The notes under the pieces are model-generated. The model was given only the letters and a program-made list of their open reading frames with translations, was not told the DNA's origin and made no database searches. From an uncultured Christensenella sp. (GTDB lineage Bacteria > Bacillota > Clostridia > Christensenellales > Borkfalkiaceae), in assembly GCA_910587015.1 (NCBI GenBank), contig CAJUME010000015.1, forward strand, positions 1 to 64,000: a stretch of 64,000 nucleotides of DNA, read 5' to 3'. A program made the translations under genes and the position numbers. Below are positions 62,315 through 64,000 of this stretch, one piece after another (positions within the stretch are counted from its first letter, which is position 1; each line of letters starts with the position of its first letter).

Positions 62315-62768
62315 TGTGCCATTCCTCTTTTGAAAAACGGGTATTGGCGGGGCTTGTGGAGGGCAGTTTTATATACGGAACGCCTATATCTGCAAACTGC
62401 TTTTCGAAAATGGAAAAAGCCGTGCCGCCGTTAATTATTATAAAGCTTATTTGCGAGTTTTGCAACAGCTTTTTTATATCTGCCGTTTTAAAATTTTTTA
62501 TTGTTGAGTCCTGAGAGCCGACTATTTCGCACTCGGTCACAATATCCCACAGCGCAATTTTACGGCGGTATAAAAACTGCTTTTTGTCCTCGGTTGCTGC
62601 GGGAACCTCTTCCCCGAAAAACCCGCAGACGGTTTTCCAGAATTTATTTTGTTTATTGCCGTAATAAAAATCTATTTGTCTGCTTTTCACGGAAGGAAAG
62701 CTGCCCAAAATAAGCAATTTACTGTCTTTATGGTAAACGGGCTCGAAGCCGTATTTAATTTCACCCAT
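62283..62768 (-). CDS. DNA-deoxyinosine/uracil glycosylase-like protein (UDG superfamily, family 6 type)
   Basis: 161 residues. Motif 1 reads LGSFPSVKSRQIDFYYGNKQNKFW with the catalytic Asn/Asp region of the hypoxanthine glycosylase group, and motif 2 reads LPSTSPANTRFS. It would remove deamination products from DNA. It touches the M16 peptidase stop (1-bp overlap) and runs into alkD. Confidence 0.87.
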   Translation of the reverse strand: MGEIKYGFEPVYHKDSKLLILGSFPSVKSRQIDFYYGNKQNKFWKTVCGFFGEEVPAATEDKKQFLYRRKIALWDIVTECEIVGSQDSTIKNFKTADIKKLLQNSQISFIIINGGTAFSIFEKQFADIGVPYIKLPSTSPANTRFSKEEWHNALSRVFGRA

Positions 62769-64000
62769 TACGCTAACGGCTTGTCCACCGCGCCGACAAG
62801 CGATACCGCCTTAAATTTATCGTCAAAATTGACGTCTATCGCGTCAAGCACGTCATTTAAGGTTACCGAGGAAATTTTGTTCACTCTGTCCTCGAAATTG
62901 TACACTCTGCCGCGATACAACAGCTCTTTACCGAATAACAGCATTTGCGAGCTTGTGCTTTCCTGTGCAAAAATCTGCGAGGAAATAAGCTGCTCCTTAC
63001 CGCGCAAAAATTCCTCTTCCGAGATGTTTTTCTTCCTTAAATCGTTTACGCAGCTGTAAATAGCTTCGGCAGACTGCCGATATTTTTCCGCATTCACCCC
63101 CGCATACACCGCAAGCGTGCCCGTTTCGCAATAGGTTGAAATATACGAATACACCGTATACGCAAGCCCTAACTCCTCTCTCACGCTCTGGAACAGCCGC
63201 GAGGACATACTTCCGCCGAGGATTGCGTTCATTATCTGTGTTGCGTCAAAAAGCTTGTCGTACCGTTTGACCGAGGGAAAAGCAATGCCGATATGCACCT
63301 GCTCTATATCCTTGGTTTTGAATAGCGATTTTGCCTGCAATTCCACTTTAACATCGGTTTTACTGCAACAGCATTTAAGCATTCCCGCAAAGTGCTTTTC
63401 CACCATTGCCTCGGCAACCTTAATATCGATATTGCCCGCCATAGATATAACGATATTGTCAGAGCAATAACGCTTTTGCATATAGCTTTTAATATCGTCG
63501 CGGGTAAAGCCCTCAACGTTTTTGCGCGGGCCTAAAATATTTCTGCCGTAGCCGCGCTCGCCGTAATACGCGCGGGAAAGCATATCAAGGCACAAATCGT
63601 CGGGCGTGTCCTCGTTCATGTTTATTTCTTCGATTATTACGCCCTTTTCACGCGACATTTCGTCCTCTGGAAAGGTACTGTTCAAAAACAAATCCGCAAG
63701 AATTTCAAACGCTTCCTCAGCATGTCCCGTGGTAGACTTGGCGTAATAGCAGGTCAAATCCTTGCCCGTGAACGCGTTCATCTGCGCGCCGATTCTGTCC
63801 ATTTCGTCGGAAATTTTAAAGGCGGTGCGCTTTTTGGTGCCCTTGAACATCATATGCTCAATAAAATGCGAAATCCCGTCCTCTTTATCGCTTTCCACCG
63901 AGGCGCCCGTATGCACGAGTATGCCCATCGTCACGGACATAAGTCCGGACATTTGGTTAACAACAAGTCTTAAACCGTTATCTAATTGTTTAAAATGTAC
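62768..64000 (-). CDS. M16-family zinc peptidase (processing peptidase-like), 5' end cut by window edge
   Basis: About 410 visible codons. The HxxEH zinc motif is HFIEHMMFKGT and the distal Glu lies in GVIIEEINMNED. The frame stays open to the last base, where codons upstream of 63952 read FKQLDNGLRLVVNQ, the normal M16 beginning, so only a few N-terminal residues are missing. Single-domain, of the PqqL/YmxG type common in Bacillota. Heads a tight cluster with the glycosylase, alkD and tex. Confidence 0.92.
   Translation of the reverse strand, partial: VHFKQLDNGLRLVVNQMSGLMSVTMGILVHTGASVESDKEDGISHFIEHMMFKGTKKRTAFKISDEMDRIGAQMNAFTGKDLTCYYAKSTTGHAEEAFEILADLFLNSTFPEDEMSREKGVIIEEINMNEDTPDDLCLDMLSRAYYGERGYGRNILGPRKNVEGFTRDDIKSYMQKRYCSDNIVISMAGNIDIKVAEAMVEKHFAGMLKCCCSKTDVKVELQAKSLFKTKDIEQVHIGIAFPSVKRYDKLFDATQIMNAILGGSMSSRLFQSVREELGLAYTVYSYISTYCETGTLAVYAGVNAEKYRQSAEAIYSCVNDLRKKNISEEEFLRGKEQLISSQIFAQESTSSQMLLFGKELLYRGRVYNFEDRVNKISSVTLNDVLDAIDVNFDDKFKAVSLVGAVDKPLA

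Overview
The window looks like the chromosome of an uncultured member of the Clostridia (Bacillota) with moderate GC. Pointers are the IspH-ribosomal protein S1 fusion, WhiA, a T-box in front of thrS, an AUU-start infC with an attenuator leader, a GlgC/GlgD pair, a biotin-dependent Na+ decarboxylase cluster and a XerS-like recombinase beside lexA. Genus or family cannot be read from the sequence. There are no rRNA genes, no CRISPR array, no phage block and no transposase; almost everything is housekeeping.

Layout. 1-10.6 kb: a partial class A penicillin-binding protein (minus), then a plus-strand run miaB-mutS-mutL-miaA-PLP lyase-membrane protein-acetyltransferase. 10.6-12.6 kb: groEL-groES (minus). 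12.7-17.8 kb: dCMP deaminase, cyclophilin, purB, tRNA-Trp (minus) with a duplicated 3' end, proC-rnhA and a VTT-family membrane protein. 18-22.7 kb: five genes for a biotin-dependent, probably Na+-coupled carboxyltransferase/decarboxylase. 22.8-29.8 kb: flavoprotein, chorismate mutase-cytidylate kinase fusion, plsC, ispH-S1 fusion, htpG. 29.9-38.2 kb: a complete glycogen operon glgB-glgC-glgD-glgA-glgP. 38.2-41.5 kb: XerS-like recombinase with a 34-bp palindrome in its leader, a Cys-rich small protein, lexA, a cation diffusion facilitator and tRNA-Thr. 41.6-51.4 kb (minus): two phosphofructokinase-family genes, dnaE, whiA, a PHP phosphoesterase, murB and an exported protein. 51.6-56.7 kb (minus): yebC, an rRNA methyltransferase, infC-rpmI-rplT and thrS, with cis-regulatory leaders. 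56.7-64 kb: leuS (plus), then minus-strand acpP, tex, alkD-like, deoxyinosine/uracil glycosylase-like and a truncated M16 peptidase.

The most notable signals are small sequence structures. First, a 34-bp palindrome with 13-8-13 geometry and loxP-like arms lies in the leader of the tyrosine recombinase gene and is a candidate recombination site for it. Second, a short palindromic element (core GCRTAGTACTATGC plus GTGACATAA) sits in the same reading frame inside three unrelated conserved genes (miaA, a flavoprotein, murB), each time encoding STMRDI; this resembles the in-gene palindromic elements known from Rickettsia. Third, the 3' end of tRNA-Trp plus its terminator is duplicated 136 bp away, like an attachment-site scar. 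Several promoters also sit so close to their start codon (miaB, glgB, possibly the VTT gene) that the mRNAs should be leaderless.

Functional themes are translation fidelity and tRNA modification (miaB, miaA, thrS, leuS, infC operon), DNA repair and SOS control (mutS, mutL, lexA, alkD-like, glycosylase, dnaE), carbon storage and glycolysis (glg operon, pfkA) and Na+-coupled decarboxylation. Protein identities rest on motifs recognised by eye; no database search was run.
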